Shown: positions 45,801-58,200 of the stretch, piece after piece
How the letters are laid out: every line of letters starts with the position of its first letter
Numbering within the stretch: position 1 is the stretch's first letter
Source of the DNA: Ectocarpus siliculosus
Lineage: Eukaryota > Sar > Phaeophyceae > Ectocarpales > Ectocarpaceae
Reading direction: 5' to 3'
Assembly (NCBI GenBank): GCA_000310025.1
Contig: FN648456.1
Coordinates: 62,001-126,000, forward strand
Length of the DNA: 64,000 nucleotides
The notes under the pieces: model-generated
The model's database searches: none
Told to the model about the DNA's origin: nothing
The model's input: only the letters and a program-made list of their open reading frames with translations
Program-made: the position numbers and the translations under genes

Positions 45801-46589
45801 GAATCATGTCACCTTTTTCAAATCCCGATTTGGTTTTGGGTCGTCCTGTTTTTAAGTCCTAAGGATTCGACGGGTTCCATAACTTTTCACCCATTCAACA
45901 AGAGAGTTTTTTGGATCTTCCGGTCTTGCAACCAAATCTGAATGTGATTTCGTGATCTATCTTATTCCTACCCAAATCCCGGTCGCTACAAAAAACGAAC
46001 ACGTCTCGTTCGGTTGAATTGATTGCTGCTGTCGGTCGCGCAGCAGTAGACACAAAACCGACGCTGGAACACAGCAGCGAAACAACGAAGGAGATAAATG
46101 GAACAGCATGCACATCCTTGTCCAAACACAACATGAAAACGTTGATTGGCGCCCTCGCCGCTTTTCCGGTGCTTCGTGACCATTCTAGCGAGATTCTCCA
46201 TTTGTCCTGGAAAGCAAAGAGTTCTTGCCTAAGCTCAGGTGTGGCGACCACCACCGCGATGCCTTCATTCTTCGCCAACCCCGGCGCGACCTACTTGCAG
46301 CGAAGAAATGAATGCAATATTCACAAACATCATGCGGAACCTCGGCGCGGGAATGACTTGCACACCTTCCCAAGGCATCTTACCGCAAGGAGGGGAACGT
46401 GGAAAAACGGCCTTGGCCTTGCTGGGAGGATGGTTACTCTCCGCGACACCCGATTACTTCAATGCTCGCGATCTTTGACACCAGTAACATGATACCCACC
46501 GCATCATGAGCGTTCACAACCATGTCTCATCGGATATATTGCGTGCAAACAGAGGTACTGCGACCAACCTCTCCCTTATATACCTGCTC

Positions 46590-47990
46590 TGCCGATGCAA
46601 AACAACCAGCCCCCTTATATTTTGCTGATAGATAGGGATAATATATCTAATAAAATATCGCCCCGCTATCGCCCCGGGGGGGAAATTCAAGAAGGACGCT
46701 CTCAACGCACCCGTTCTTCGCGAGAAGAATCTCGACATTCACCCTTTCCCCATCAACACAGGCCCTCGAACAAGGTAAGAAATGGTAGATACATCGGAGA
46801 TCATTCTTCCCTTCTACCCCAATCGCCTCCGTCATCCTCGTTCCCTGACAATGGCAACACATAAATCACTAGGCAAATACGAACATGTGAAAAAAGGTCA
46901 TACGCCATACAAGGGTGGGTGTGGCAACGCGAACAGACAGCGAGTAGAAGGGCACAATCGACCGCCGAAGTGATGACGGAATGCAACGGGGCCTCAAACC
47001 CCTTAAAAAAAAGAAGAAAAAAGACAGGAATTAACAAATGAGTAACGATGCCTTTCACTTCCAACCCGGGAGCCTCGCAAAAACAAGTCCGCTGCACAAG
47101 GGATCAAATGGTCCCTCCCCTCCAACACCAACGGTAGCGCACGGCTTCTTAGGACGCGCGTATGGCGGACCCCAGGAATCCGGTTGTGTTATTTGTCTCC
47201 CGCGCAAGGTGCGGAAAGTGTTGAGGCGAGAGGATCCGTCGGCGCTCGAAATACTGCTTACAACGAGACCCTCGCAGCTTTCGCGACGGCGGCGAAACCA
47301 ACAGAATTCCTTCAGCCCCGCGGCGTGTGCTGTCTTGGGACATGCAGCGTGGCATACAAGGCCTACGGCAGTATCGTTTATTGCCCGATTCCTCCGTTCA
47401 ACAACAACATATGAATGTTATCATAGAGGCAAAAATGAATGCCATGGCAGCGACGTTTCACACTCCACAGGAACGTGTCACTCCGCCCATAACAAACCGT
47501 GAAAGGGGGAGTAGTACCGGGAGTCGACACCATTAAAAAACTAGAAAGACGCAAGACATTTAGACCCGAACCCATCACAATCATGAACATGAAAACCAAA
47601 TCGTGCAGCTCTTGTCGGTCAGTACAGCTTGACCACAGTCGGCGTTGCTCTTCCGAACATAGAGCACCCCGACTCTGCCCCCAGCTGGTTCCTACGACTT
47701 CCAAACACTCCAAGAGACACCTCCCTCCAAGAAGGAAAATCACGCCAACACAAACATCGTCCATCTCCACACCCACCCAAAAGCAAAAAAGATATCGACA
47801 CTCACGGGGCCACCGCCGCCTCTACTACTGCCTTCAGCACCTTGTTAAAAATAATGAAAAAACACAACAGTCAGGTCCTATGGCCAGCATCTCCCGCAAG
47901 GTTTGAAGGGCGCGCCCCAAACCGTTCGACACATCCATTGTACACTGTCCCGCATACGCGTACCCTCACCCGGACCTAACTTACAAACCC
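46590..47990 (+). pseudogene. Protein-like open segments in shifting frames, probably decayed coding DNA
   Basis: Plus-strand stretches look translated but switch frames: 46780-46973 (MVDTSEIILPFYPNRLRHPR), 47340-47536 (RQYRLLPDSSVQQQHMNVII), and 47629-47979 (LPNIEHPDSAPSWFLRLPNT ... TTAFSTLLKIMKKHNSQVLW). Composition is Pro/Thr/Ser/Arg-rich with C-ending codons. There are no splice borders and no recognisable domain. A transposon-encoded protein is a guess. Confidence 0.25.
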
Positions 47991-48065
47991 CCCTCTCCAT
48001 GGGTCACGCTCCGTGCTACCCGCCCGCCGATAATTGTTTGCCTACACAACGCCCCCTCCTTACTT

Positions 48066-50732
48066 TCACGCATTTGCTTCCCCCCCATCGAGTGCTAGAG
48101 GTCGAGCACCCTCTCGTGTCGCGGATGGCATCCCCCCCCCCCCCCTTTCCGCCGACAAGTTTCTCCCCTCCTTGCCCTGGCCATGCTTGAGCTGCAACTG
48201 CCCCCATCCGTCAAGCAACCCTTGCGCCTTTTGTTCGCATCTGTCGTCGGTAAGTTGTTCTCCACAGGTACGTCTGTGGCCACGAACATAGCACGACCAC
48301 CTTGTCGCCCCTTCCAGGCCAACGCGCAAACGTCGCACCCACGCACAACAGCACCCGCAAGGAAGGCACGTGAAAGCCACCGGCCTGCCGCGTGTGGTGC
48401 ATGAACGCATGGGCCCTGAGCGTCGAAGCCCCTCGTCAGCTGACGATCGGCGAATAACAATGTAGTTGCTCCAGCTGGCACCGAGCGCCGACGTCACTAT
48501 GGCATCGGTCCAAGATGTCGTGCCCTCCACTTCACTTCCACGCTCATCGTCCTGTTTCACGCCAACACGAGACAGCAGGATCAGTGTCCACGGTCTCTCG
48601 ACTCAAGTTGGTTCTCGTTGGTTGGAATATGTAGGCGAGGGAAGACGCATGTCTTGTGGGTGTCTCGCGTTCATTGACGGGATTTGGTTTCGCGCCGAAG
48701 CGGGGGTAAGAAACAAATAACAACCAACGTTCAAGAACTGGAAGAGTAATGAGAGAACGGCCATGATGAACCTGATGACGGTGAACGCAAAGTCGTCGAT
48801 TGCGCGACGTTACTTCTAAGTGTGTCCTGGTTTCTTGCGGGGAGACACACGTGAAGGGCAGCTCCAACTTCCCCCCATGAACGTTCATTCACAAGCTGGG
48901 AACGGCCAGTGCTTTACTCACTTCTCCCCTCAGGTCCCAAGTCAACGGTGACGAGCATCTTCGCTGGTACCCTGCCACCGGCCTGCAATAAACAAACAAA
49001 CATGAAAAAATAAACAAGCGGAAGCTGACCATGTCAACAGAGAACCACACAACGTCCGTGAGGTTTGGGGAGCGATGGAAATCACGAGGGAACTAGGGGC
49101 AGCGGAGCACCCACAGAAATGCACAGGAGCGTGAGAACGAGTGCGAGTGTGAGTGCTTTCGTTAAAAAAAACAAGGGTGGGAGAGACCATGGCGGGCGTC
49201 GTTCTGCCGCGCGAAGGTACCGAGCCTAACAAGCACTGGTTGGCCGACACGTGTACGCACCTTCGTAACAGGGCAGCACGGACTACACGATGGAGGGTAG
49301 AACAGACAACGGCACACATACGAAGCACCAAACCTAGCCCACGATGCGCACCCATGACGGCAAACGATCAGAAAACGCACCATAGACTCTACTGCTGTGC
49401 GTGAAGTGTGCAGATCGAGCTTGACGACGAGTCGGGTGCATCGTAGCAGAGCGGAAAGGCAGCGGTTTCGGCACTCGACTGTATGTGACGGGGAAGCAAC
49501 AACAATCACTACTGTACTGCCACACAACCTCCGCTCGCGACGAAAACAAGCTTCGAGAAAACTGCAAATCCCCCGAAAAAACAAAACACATACCGGGGAG
49601 GGGGCATCAGCTTCGAGCTCGTCGTACGTAGGCGGCGCGTCGTCAATTGGCGCCGTTGCCGCCGATGCCATCGCCTGCTGTTTCGTTTTTGGTGAATAGC
49701 CGGCGGTTGCGGCCGCGGAGGGGCGAACACGGACAGCATCCTCCAAAGGCGGGGTGGGTGCTTCCACGTCGTCGTAGCAAAGGTCTTCGTCCACCTGCTG
49801 GACCTGCTTCACCTGCCGGGTGAGGGCCTGTGAGTCGGGGGAGGGGGCATCAGGAATGGGGGGGGGGGGGGGGGGGGGAAAATAAAAGGGGCCCAATTTG
49901 CCCGGGGGCCCCCCCCCCCCAAAAAAAAAGGGAGAAGCCCGGAATTTCCCCGGACCAAAAAAAGGAAAAAAANNNNNNNNNNNNNNNNNNNNNNNNNNNN
50001 NNNNNNNNNNNNNNNNNNNNNNNNNNNNNNNNNNNNNNNNNNNNNNNNNNNNNNNNNNNNNNNNNNNNNNNNGGGGGGGGGGGGGGGTGGGAAGGGGGGG
50101 GGGGGGGGGGGGGGGTAAGTTAGAGGTGCCCTACTTGCCCTGGGGTCCTCGCATCCCTAAAATAACGGGACGATGCCGGAATTTCGCCGGACCAGACTAT
50201 GGTAAAAACTGCAATATCGTCATCATCCTTGCGGTGCCAAACCGGATACACCATGGGTCTTGAAATTCCAACCTGTGCTTTCCCACAACAGCTGCCGTGG
50301 TTACTGCCCGGGAACGCTGACCGCTGGTCATCTGTAGCACTTCTCGCCCGTGTAGGCCACTTCCTTTACCCAAGCATGTAGGGTATCGTTCGTCTCGTCC
50401 CGGCATTTCCATGCCTCAATCTTCTCTCTTGTAACTTCTTCTATTTCCCTCAGCTCAGTCGTGTACACTATCCCTCCTTGTCGTGAAACGGACAGTAAGT
50501 ACATCAACCCGGTCTCCGCACTCGGAGCCGCATTCGCAATTGAACTGGCCTTCGTCTTCGTCTACCTTCCTAATATTCGTCAACTACGTCCTCGAAGGTC
50601 CAATGTCTCCAGGCATAAATCTGACCCTCAACTTCGTCACTGCTCCGTCGTCCATGTTGGAACTCCTTGAACCCTTCTTTCAACACAATGTTTATACAAA
50701 AAAAAAACATTTCCCTGTCTTTGCCGTAGATT

Positions 50733-50803
<71 letters not shown>

Positions 50804-53800
50804 AAAGCATTTGATATGGTTGAAGGGGGGAGGGGGGGGCGTCCATGCTGAAACGAAAACACAACACCGTCGTTGGATCATGGGTGGGAACATGTGTGTG
50901 GGTGTGGGTGAGCGTTCGTCCGATATACAATTCACGAGTACATGTCAACCGGGGTCACACAAGAGGCTCTTTGTTTGGCGTTTTCAAAGGACACAACGAG
51001 TCCATCTCTACCCATCACAAACAAAAGAGTCGAAAATATAGAATAGCAATGAATACACGGAGTCAGCGGGGGCTACCTGTATGCCACTTTTTGACCTTTT
51101 CAAGGACACAGCAAAGGATCCAAGAGACGGTCGAAAAATCTTAATCTTCTCACGGTAGTCCGGCCCATCCCCTCCGAAGTCCTACCGCTTCCAGACAATA
51201 AGTAAGTCAAGTTTTTGTGGTTGCGGTGTTCACATCCGTCCAAACTGACGCGACCCGGACGCAATCCGTGGTGTGGCCAGTGTTGGATATTGGGTATCGA
51301 ATATCGATACAAAACTGATATATATCGACGATACGCAGTATCGGTATTGCCGGTTTCCACGCCGATATTTGTCGATACGAATCGGTATCGGTATCGATGT
51401 CGGTATTCAATATTCGATATTTTGGCCCCCTTTTTACCGGGGGGGGTCAGTTTCCCATCTGTCTACCCCCTTTTTTCGCTCCGGCGCCTACGCGCCTACT
51501 CCTGTCGCCCCCCACTGCCATCACAACCACACACCACACACACACCACCAGCCCCTGCCAGCCACACACCACACCAACAGCGCCTGTTTCTCAGCTCCTG
51601 AGAACCACATCGGTGTGCAACACGAGCCTTCAAGAATTCGGCTTTGTCGCCGGCGATAGCGTTGCCTCTGCCGAATGAGTAGCAGTCATCCCCGTTAGAG
51701 TCAGCTTGCCTCCTCACGTAGGTTTGGCGTTTCCCGCAGTTTCAGCACTACTACATTAGTGCGAACAGAGGCCGTACCTCCTGCGGACAATTTATTTATG
51801 CTGTGTGAACTTGGTTTTGGGACTTGTAATACGTGATGGCAAGGTGTGCTTGATTTCATGTCCGACCACTTGGGCGTGTGATGAATAGAGAGAGGTGATG
51901 TCGTGTTCAAGTTTGGCAAGCGTTTGATTTTCGCACATAATGTTTTCGCCATGTTTTTTCTTTTGTTTCCTTTTGGCTGTTGGGTGTCTAGAGTTGATAC
52001 TCGCTCGAGGTGCTTTGCTGATTGTTGGGCACCCACAACTGGTGGATGGAATTTTGCATGCATAACTTTGAAGGTAGTAAGATAATATAAAACCAAGTGC
52101 TCGAGTTTGTTCCGCGTTTTTTTGTCATGAAATCCTGCTCGCAGCCGAGCTAGCACTGATTCGATCGCAACCGTACGGCGGTGTTATAGTGTGTACGTGT
52201 ATACACACATGCACACTGACTGTAAAATGTAAAATATATCTGGTGGACACAGCTACACAACCAACCTGCCTCTTGCACGATGGAGTTTTGTATGCGCAAC
52301 ATCACACATCACAACGTGTGCCCGCTGTTGTTGTGCTCGTGATGTTCAACTGCACACACCTGGCACCTGGCAAACACCACTACTTCCATGCCGCCGGACC
52401 ATGCGCGCACGTCTTGCGCACTGCTGTATACTTCAGATAAGGGTTTGGGTGTGCCAGGGTATGTGTAGTTGCGTAACGCTCGCTCTTCTTGTAACCTGAG
52501 GCCTTCAAAACAGCCGTATCGATATCTCGAGTATCGAGTATCGATATCGAGTATCGAGCCATTTTCGGGATATCGAACAAAATATCGGTATTTGTGTTTT
52601 TTTCTCGATACGATGGGCGTATCGTATCGAACCCTTCTGCCCGACCAATATCCCAACACTGGCACCTCATGTGAGTAGGCCAACTACCCGAAAAAAAATG
52701 GACAGCGCAGCCTCTAGACTACGTGTACGTATGAATGTGTATAAACTTCAACAGCAGTCTTTCATAAGTACAACAGGAGTCTTTATTCGAGGACAGAACA
52801 AGGGAGGGGAACGAGAAAGACTTCCAGAAATAAAATCGCCACACGGCAGCACATTTACACCTAAAACACGTTCTTGGTGGAAGTCCGTCGAAGGATAAAC
52901 GCCTGCATAGAGCTGCTGCTACACACACGTTTGCTTACAGAGCTTACCAGAGTGTCCCTTCACACAACGAAAAACACATTCAAAAGAGCCGCGGCGACAT
53001 ACATTGGCACTCATTTCTTGCTTCCGGCAAGAAATTTGTTAGAAAATACACCGCCATGCGACAGGCACCACGTAGTAACTGCAACGTGAGGTGGGAGCGC
53101 TGGACGCTGGACAGGTGCGTACATGCCATGGACAACGAACGACCCCCTGGACCCCACACACGCGTGAGAAAAAAATCAGAAAAAAGAGGAAGGAAGTGGG
53201 TTGGAGCAAGAATAAGGCATGCTACGTACAGTGTCACACAGGCGAATGCTTGTGATATCTCGAAGCCGTGGTTGGCCTTGAGATAGAAGTGAGGGGAATG
53301 ACACACGCGCCGAGGCTGGTACGAGTGAACAGTACGTCGGGGGTTTTTTTTGGAACTGTGTACACACACCACGAGCTCCGCATTTTTGTGGACTCAATAG
53401 AGCTAATGTGAGAGAAACAACAACAAACCAGACAAGGGCACATGCATATTAAGGAATAATAAAAACACACACAGAAAGACTACCCATTCGATATGTATGT
53501 GTGTTTAGGTTTTGCCACGGAAAGATTGAGATTTTTTGGTGTGGGCTTCCAAATCCGTGGATAAAAAACACACGCATGCCAAGTATGATACAGCAGTACA
53601 TGTAGGGGCAAACGCAAGAAGGGTTGCACTTGTGCGGTGCGTTTCCCTAGTGTGGCGTGATCCCCCCTCTTCTCTACCAGATGCAGCGTCGTGTTGTGCA
53701 TGGAAGGAAGGCCACTTCTCTCCGTCCCACCCGCAAGTTGGGGTGACGAGGGGAAAGAACATGACCACACAGCAGACAGCAGAGGAGGAGCGTATGAACT

Positions 53801-54549
53801 TTTGACCCGTTTTCCAATACTGCTGTTGGCCACTGCAAGTTCTCTAGCCTGGAGTCAGTATTGTAGTAGAGGCACTTGTCTCTCGAATACGTGTATGTAT
53901 CTCTTCTGTCGCGAAGATGATGTGTGCTGTGGAACATTATTGCACGCCTGTGGAAAGGTGTGTGCCTGCTGCTGCTGGCCCCCTCTTTCTCTACTCCCTA
54001 CGTCTTCATCATCCCAAATGCGTGCCCACCCGCTTTACTCGTTCACCGACCCCGAGTGGAGTCCAATTTCCAGTTGGTCTCTTCGGCAGCGTGGACAGAA
54101 AAATTTCGTCTCTCCTCTTCGGGCTGTGGGTTGGGTATTACTGCTCTCTTGCAACACAGGGAACTGGGTCTTACGGGCTGAAAGCAGCAGAAGACCACCA
54201 AGCAACGACACAAAATAAGAACTCGACACCCACGATGAGGGGGCGGGGTGTAGCCAAGCGGTTGCCAAAGAGCAGAGAGAACGAGAAACCAAGCAGCAGC
54301 GCATGCGAGGAGGGCATGTACGAATCTTCTCCTTCCACACGCACGATCTCTCCTTACCGATTTTTCTTTGCAGATGCTCCTGATGCAGCAGAAGACAAGC
54401 AGCGCACCGACAACAAGCCCCGCCACGAGCCCGATCACGAGCCCCGACATCTCTTCGGTATCCTGCCCCGCACCACCAAAGCAAACTTCAAGACAGTTGT
54501 GACGGATGGATTGTCCGTCTGCTCGCTCTGATCCGTTGTTGTTGGTGTT
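48066..54549 (-). CDS. Single-pass membrane protein with a PPxY cytoplasmic tail (partial model)
   Basis: Minus-strand exons with matching phase 0 borders: 54549-54358 (64 codons), 49827-49594 (78 codons), 48982-48922. The first encodes an Asn-rich, Cys-containing lumenal stretch with an NGS sequon, then a membrane segment (SGLVIGLVAGLVVGALLVFC) followed by a basic stop-transfer CIRSICKEK. The second reads VKQVQQVDEDLCYDDVEAPT and ends DDAPPTYDELEADAPSP; PPTY is a PPxY motif, the usual ligand of WW domains in HECT ubiquitin ligases and adaptors. The third reads AGGRVPAKMLVTVDLGPEGR. The 3' end is uncertain; 48600-48440 (EGTTSWTDAIVTSALGASWS) is a candidate, in a frame open to 48066. 5' exons above 54549 were not settled. 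Third positions are GC-rich. Family not recognised; the adaptor role is inferred. The gene is divergent from FTO. Confidence 0.6.
49973..50072. other. Assembly gap of exactly 100 N with duplicated flanks
   Basis: The 100 bp left of the gap is a homopolymer-corrupted copy of the sequence right of it: both contain GCCC-(T)TTGCCC, then ...GGGA.GA, GCCGGAATTTC and CCGGACCA in register. The gap is therefore probably artificial, with a low-quality contig end overlapping the next contig. It lies in an intron of the PPxY gene. Confidence 0.85.
50110..51270. other. Intron/intergenic sequence with a long CT microsatellite
   Basis: The only clear feature is the (CT)n tract at 50736-50802. Nothing else is supported. 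It lies between the membrane exon and the PPxY exon of the minus-strand gene. Confidence 0.5.
50736..50802. repeat. (CT)33 microsatellite
   Basis: Uninterrupted CT dinucleotides over 67 bp. The Leu-Ser and Arg-Glu ORFs through it are artefacts. Confidence 0.98.
51278..51430. repeat. TCGATA-rich dispersed element, copy 1
   Basis: Begins CAGTGTTGGATATTGGGTAT and continues with many TCGATA/GATATC motifs up to about 51430. Inverted relative to 52505-52661. The CAGTGTTGG end resembles hAT-type termini, but no 8-bp target duplication was found. Confidence 0.6.
52505..52661. repeat. TCGATA-rich dispersed element, copy 2 (inverted)
   Basis: Ends CCAATATCCCAACACTG, the reverse complement of the start of copy 1. 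The interior is ATCGATATCGAGTATCGA-type repeats. Confidence 0.6.
52665..54355. other. Intron/intergenic region, no supported exon
   Basis: Contains a 45-bp fragment of the ACACAGAAAGACTACCC element at 53450-53495. The ORFs here show no splice or codon-bias support. Confidence 0.45.
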
Positions 54550-55239
54550 CTTTAATTAACCGTTGCGGGAGATATGAAAATCACCGAACCAGCAGCAGCC
54601 TCCGGCTTGCAGTAAAGCTTTCCCTCTTCCCGTCTGTTGTCTCAGCAAAACAAACCGTGGTACGGCAAGAAACTGGCTGCTCACACGATCGAGATGATAG
54701 GGTGAAGGTTCGAAGACAGAGGAGAGTGGTTGGTGGCTGGCGTGTCAGGGGTATGGGATTTCGATATTTCGGTAACCTGCCTGCGGGTGACGCTACCTCT
54801 GTGTGGCGCTGATTGGCGTCGTCAGAATCGGAGATTTGCAAGAATTTTTCATGCGATCATAGACTCTGCGGCGACACTTTTTCGTGACTTCCCGGCGCCT
54901 ACGTCCCGAGCTAAGCTGTTGGTAGAGAGCGCACGCAGGAGTGTCGGCTATACGAGCGGCGGTCATCGGACGTATTTCAACAGCCTACAGCAGTTAGATG
55001 TGCGAGTTGTTGTGCCTGTGACTTGTGACGATTTGTGCACATAGGTAGGGCCACATTGGGTCTGTTGTTATTATTTTCCGGAAAATCTCGCCGTGGCCCC
55101 CCGGCCAAGAACCTGTAGGACCCCGGGGGGTAGGTTGCGGTGTTGGCAATAGGTGCTGTGGGTGTAGTGTGCAGCTTTGCATGCATGCGCATGTCCCATG
55201 TCCCAGCACATGTGGAATCCATAGCATAGATACTCTGGG

Positions 55240-58200
55240 ATGGCGAAGTCCAGCGGCGATAGAGGGCGGGGCGGACGGAGGGGACGAGGGCGCGGTACAT
55301 TGAGCAAGGGCAAGGGTGGTCGTGGCAGTGGCAGCAGCTCACAGCAGCGCTACCAGCAGACCCAACAGCACCACCCTGCAAGGATCAGTGTCAAGCCCCC
55401 AAGCTTCTTGGGGTTTCGAGGCCCTTCGGACCGCTTCGTAGAGGAGTCGCACCCGCAATTCCAGGAGATAGTGAGCAAGTGTTTCGCGGGTTTTCATGTC
55501 GAGGCGGCAGAGGCCTTCGATGCTAAGGTGAGACAGCGTACTTGGCTGTGTGTGACGTTAGATATCACCCCCCCCTCCGCGACAGCAGTATAATGTAGTA
55601 CAGCAGTCGAACCTCTTATGGACGCACGTGGTTTTCCCATAAAAAAAGTGTCCCTAACCCTTATAGGGCTGGATCGCCTTTTGGGGACACTTTTTGTCCC
55701 CATCTTCTTTGCCTGCTTTACTGCGCGAAGAATGGCATGATTGTCTCCTCCTTTGCACTACTTGACCAGGGGGGTACCAGGGTACACAGGGACGACTCTA
55801 GTCTAGTATAGATGTTTTGTGGAGTGGAGGAGTTGAGGATTTTTTATTTTTTTATTTTTGTCTTCACTTCAAATCAGCGCTCACAGCACTAGTGCCGTTT
55901 ACTCCAACCCGTGGTGACACAGAAGAGGATATGAACAGGTCGAATCGCGGGGCGATTACGCCGCGGGTTCAACAGCGAAGTTGCGCCGCGTCTGTCTACC
56001 CTTGGGTGGAAAGCGCTACTAGGGGCAAGCGCGGAAGAAGTACCTAGCCCACCGTTGATAGGAGGCACCGAGCAACCTAGGGCTTGAGTTAGAAGGTCTC
56101 GCTCTAGAGAAATATCTTGAAAACCTCCTTTTCGTGCCCCGTTTACCGCGCTCCCGCCAGTTGCTGTCTAAAATCCCTATCAATGGTCCTCTCACGAGGG
56201 GATAGTTGATAGGGATTATAGACAAGAGACGGCTCAAGTGGGAAGGCAGCTTTGCACTTACACCCAGGGATGGAACTGTCTGCACCATCCAATCAGCAGG
56301 CGTCGTTCGCTTTTTTTCTTACATTTCAGAAATTTCGCAAGAACGCCGAATTTTCTGTGCGTCGTAAGGGGGTTAAGGGGGGGAGTGTCCTTATAATTCA
56401 GGGGACTACAACAGAGGCGGTTTATGCGCTAACAGACGCGCATTGGGCTCTAGTACATTCGTTGCACGAAGAGAAGGCCAAAAAGTCGAAGGGAGATTTG
56501 TTTTTTTATATCAATTTTTCTGACTGAGCAACACTTGAACCAGGATGTCATGTGAACGCCTGAACGTTCGCGCTCACTTTCCAGAACTCTGGTCAACCGC
56601 ACACTGCAACCACTCATGTGCGCTAATCTCATGTGTTTGCCGCGCGTTCAAGATATCAATAGGCCACCCCAAAACACGGCGTTGGTTAAAAAAAACCACA
56701 CACTTTGACCTCTACATGTCGGGCGGGCAGAGTTGCCTGCAGCTCCCATCCTTAGCTCGCCGCTTGACTTCAGTTTTGTCGAAAATTGGTACTGGGTTTC
56801 GCGGTACTCCCCACCCTTTCCGTTCGCGTACAAGTAGGAGAGAACCTTCTCTAGGCTGCTGCGAACTTCGGCCTCTGTCATGGAAGATGTGATGCACGAC
56901 TCTGGCCTGCCCCCATCATCTTCATCGTCAGAGGAACCATCATCAACCTCTTAGTTTGCGAGATTTCTTCTCCACAATCTCCAGTTCCATAGCTATCTCC
57001 TCCTCCAACACGCTAGGGTCGTCCTCTACGAATAGCCACATGCAGCAGCAGACCTCTCTGTGGCAAGTCAGCGGTCTACAGGGGCGCTGCGAACTGCTGG
57101 TTGAAGGGGGGTCCGCGGACTGCATGTGACACCCCCCTTTATAATATATTCTGCGGGGCACCATGTTTTCCAACAAAATAAGTGTGTTTATCCAGGGAAG
57201 TTTCCTTAATTTTGGTGTCCTTACGCGAGGTTCGACTGTTCTTTGACCGCTCGATTTCAAATGTGGGGTGGTGGATGGCGAGATCATGCAACTCGGGAAA
57301 GCTCGTACGTGCTCGTGACCTTTGCCTTCTGGCTCTTTCCCCCCCCCGTTGTGGAGCAATCGGAAAGTGTTTTTCCGGTGGAGCTGATATCTTCCGTCAT
57401 TCATAGCTTGTGGATCGGCACGACCGACCATGACATACATGGAACGTGTTGTTTTTTTTTGGCACGTGTTTCTTTATGGCACGTGTGTGTGTACACAAAT
57501 ATTGCGGGCTGCTGCACTCGCGTACTGTATTGCTGCTGTTGTCACTGCTGCGGCTACTGTGCCTGCTGTGGCTGCTTCCGCAGATGGTAGGCGAGTTTCG
57601 GGCAGCAACTTCACCACCTAACTCGGTGGTGGCATTTGCATACCGTAGACTACGGAGTTTTACACTTTCCCCCCCCCCCCATTACCTTTTCGGCCTGGAA
57701 GCATGAGTTTATTGATTAAGCCCCAGGGTAGATCGTTTTTGACCAAAACAAAATATCCCGATCTATTTCCCTTATTTTCTGAGTCGATTGTGTTGTATCG
57801 CGGAGCACAATAAGCATGATATGGGACGGAAATTCACTTGCAGATCCGCGCTTCGACCGAGATTTAGGTGTACCGTTTGTCACTTGGCCCTCACCGTTGT
57901 TTTTTGGGGTGAAACGCTTTCGGGGGAGGGCTTCCCCCCGGGTTAGCGTTGGAAAAAAAAAAACTAACCCCCCGCGGTACGTCAATTTTTTCCCGGGGGG
58001 GAGTTGGTTTCAGAAAAAAAATCGGTTCCGTCCCCGGGGGGAAAACTCCGTAGCTTGCGGCTCCTACGCAGTGATGCTTGAAGTACTAGAGTACCAAGTA
58101 GTGTTTTCTTTTTATTTTATTCTGCCTCGTTCTCACCTCGCCCAGAGATTTCTTGCTGCGCGTGTGCATACTCCACACGGCAACTCTTCGGGTAGAGAGA

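Noticed and set aside
50570-50948. Arg-Glu / Leu-Ser ORFs
   Set aside because: Translation of the (CT)n microsatellite.
54358-54480. Plus-strand Thr/Ser/Pro-rich exon (SSAPTTSPATSPITSPDISS)
   Set aside because: It has a plausible acceptor, but the minus-strand reading gives a textbook membrane segment, a good donor and phase agreement with the PPxY exon.
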